This document shows, piece by piece, positions 62,767-64,000 of a stretch of 64,000 bases of DNA. Each line of letters begins with the position of its first letter. Positions within the stretch are counted from its first letter, which is position 1. Source of the DNA: CBDCFV01 sp965203835 (lineage in GTDB: Bacteria > Chloroflexota > Dehalococcoidia > Lucifugimonadales > UBA3495); the NCBI GenBank assembly GCA_965203835.1, contig OZ241919.1, positions 1,798,001 to 1,862,000 on the forward strand, given 5' to 3'. The notes beneath the pieces were generated by a model, which was given only the letters and a program-made list of their open reading frames with translations, made no database searches and was not told where the DNA came from. The position numbers and the translations under genes are program-made.

Positions 62767-64000
62767 ATGCTATCTATAGAACTTATACGCCGGGACCCTG
62801 ACTTTGTGCGGAAGTCCTTGGAGTCCCGCGGTGAAGAGGACTCCTTGGCCGAACTCCTGGAGCTGGACGCCAAGTGGCGGACGGCGGTGACCGAGGGGGA
62901 CAATCTCAGGTCTTACCGGAACCAGGTCAACCGCGAGGTGGGCCAAGCGCGGCGGTCCGGTGAAGAAGTCAGTGAAGAGACCATCCGGGAAATGCGCCGC
63001 GTTGGAGAGCGGGTCGCCGAGCTGGAGCAGGAGGCGCGCAGTCTCGAACAGCAGACCAACCGTATCCTGCTCAGCCTGCCCAACATTCCCCTTGACGACG
63101 TACCCTCCGGTCTTGATGAGGAGGGGAACCTCGTCGTGCGGAGTTGGGGGGATATCAAGTCATTTGACTTTGAACCTCTGCCCCACTGGGACCTGGCGGA
63201 GCGGCTGGGTCTTATCGACTTCCAGCGGGGGGTCAAGATTTCCGGCAGCCGCTTTTACACCATGATGGGGGCCGGGGCTAGGCTGGAACGGGCCCTCATC
63301 GGCTGGATGCTGGACCTTCATACCCGTGAACACGGCTATACCGAGTTGACTCTCCCGTTCGTGGTCAAAGAAGAGACCATGGAAGGGTCGGGCAACCTTC
63401 CCAAGTTCCGTGACAATCTCTACCACGACGACGAGGACGACCTGTGGCTCATACCCACTGCGGAAGTCCCCATTACCGGCCTGCACCGGGATGAGGTGAT
63501 CCCCGTGGGCGAGCTGCCCTACTACTACGTTGCCCACACCCCATGCTTCCGCCGGGAGAAAGCCGCGGCGGGGCGGGACACCAGGGGCATCAAGCGGGTC
63601 CACCAGTTCAACAAGGTGGAGATGTACAAGCTGGTTGAGCCCGAGACTTCCCGTGACGAACTGGAGAAGCTTCTGGGTAACGCCGAGGAGGTGTGCCAGC
63701 GGCTGGACCTACCCTACCGTGTATTGAGCCTGTGCGCCGGCGACATGGGTTTCGCCTCTGCCAAGTCCTACGACATCGAGGTATGGGCCGCCGGTTGCAA
63801 CGAATGGCTGGAGGTAAGCTCCTGTTCCAACTGCACCGACTTCCAAGCCCGTCGGGCCCGCATTCGTTACCGGTCCGGACAGGGCGGGCGTCCTCAATTG
63901 GTACATACCCTCAACGGTTCCGGCTTGGCCTTGCCTCGGGTAATCATCGCCATACTGGAGAACTACCAGCAGCCCGACGGGTCGGTGGTCATACCAGAGG
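62767..64000 (+). CDS. serS: seryl-tRNA synthetase, 3' end outside window
   Basis: 411 codons are visible and no stop is reached. MLSIELIRRDPDFVRKSL is the standard SerRS start; residues ~30-105 form the long tRNA-binding coiled coil. Motif 2 appears as TPCFRREKAAAGRDTRG and the SSCSNCTDFQARRA and HTLNGSGLALPRV blocks of the active site follow. Only the last few residues with the end of motif 3 are missing. Confidence 0.96.
   Translation, partial: MLSIELIRRDPDFVRKSLESRGEEDSLAELLELDAKWRTAVTEGDNLRSYRNQVNREVGQARRSGEEVSEETIREMRRVGERVAELEQEARSLEQQTNRILLSLPNIPLDDVPSGLDEEGNLVVRSWGDIKSFDFEPLPHWDLAERLGLIDFQRGVKISGSRFYTMMGAGARLERALIGWMLDLHTREHGYTELTLPFVVKEETMEGSGNLPKFRDNLYHDDEDDLWLIPTAEVPITGLHRDEVIPVGELPYYYVAHTPCFRREKAAAGRDTRGIKRVHQFNKVEMYKLVEPETSRDELEKLLGNAEEVCQRLDLPYRVLSLCAGDMGFASAKSYDIEVWAAGCNEWLEVSSCSNCTDFQARRARIRYRSGQGGRPQLVHTLNGSGLALPRVIIAILENYQQPDGSVVIPE

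Overview
The window is a GC-rich stretch with the gene content of a Chloroflexota genome, most like the SAR202 / Dehalococcoidia-related heterotrophs. The signs are several luciferase-like flavin monooxygenases, a UGSC-type selenoprotein, MaoC, HpcH, cyclase and NIPSNAP families, lipoproteins tethered by Val-Glu-Lys-rich (VVVEKEV) linkers, and a 23S rRNA gene with neither 16S nor 5S beside it. The taxonomic call is inference; no 16S gene is present.

Layout. 1-6120: the end of an aminotransferase, then a toxin-antitoxin (TA) island. It holds two nuclease-like paralogues, RelB/RelE-like modules (one intact, two decayed), a HicB-like protein, a small aspartic protease, an amidase and a flavin monooxygenase. 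It ends at an initiator tRNA whose 3' half is repeated after each RelBE toxin. 6130-9490: the 23S rRNA gene on the minus strand with its own promoter, a terminator-like leader hairpin and a leader/trailer processing stem. 9609-17597: a HicB-like protein, a GMC oxidoreductase with its small subunit, a HigB/HigA-ImmA module, a large Type IIG-like methylase-nuclease and a Phd/VapC pair. 17720-28000: a peptide-type ABC importer without its ATPases, a DUF4349-PKD membrane lipoprotein and a bacterial alpha-2-macroglobulin. 28166-44650: catabolic genes (cyclase, CoxG-like, M20 amidohydrolase, tautomerases, MaoC pair, tandem aldolases, PfkB kinase, TPP enzyme), mixed with a soluble S26 peptidase, a YihY protein and a Uma2 nuclease. 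44655-45992: the UGSC selenoprotein, in which an in-frame TGA encodes selenocysteine, followed by a TA module and a second copy of the selenoprotein gene's 3' end. 45979-58924: beta-propeller protein, monooxygenases, HAD phosphatase, VOC protein, VapBC, lipoproteins, NIPSNAP, a rubrerythrin-VIT1 fusion, a frameshifted ankyrin lipoprotein and an alpha/beta hydrolase. 59108-64000: core genes rplY, greA, lysS and serS (serS runs off the end).

Two signals stand out. First, the selenoprotein at 44655-45221 would be split in two by ordinary gene calling. Second, TA modules repeatedly sit just downstream of a complete gene (tRNA-fMet, the methylase, the selenoprotein), and beyond each module lies a second copy of that gene's 3' end. 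This is the footprint expected if tiny TA-only elements insert at gene 3' ends and leave the target intact.
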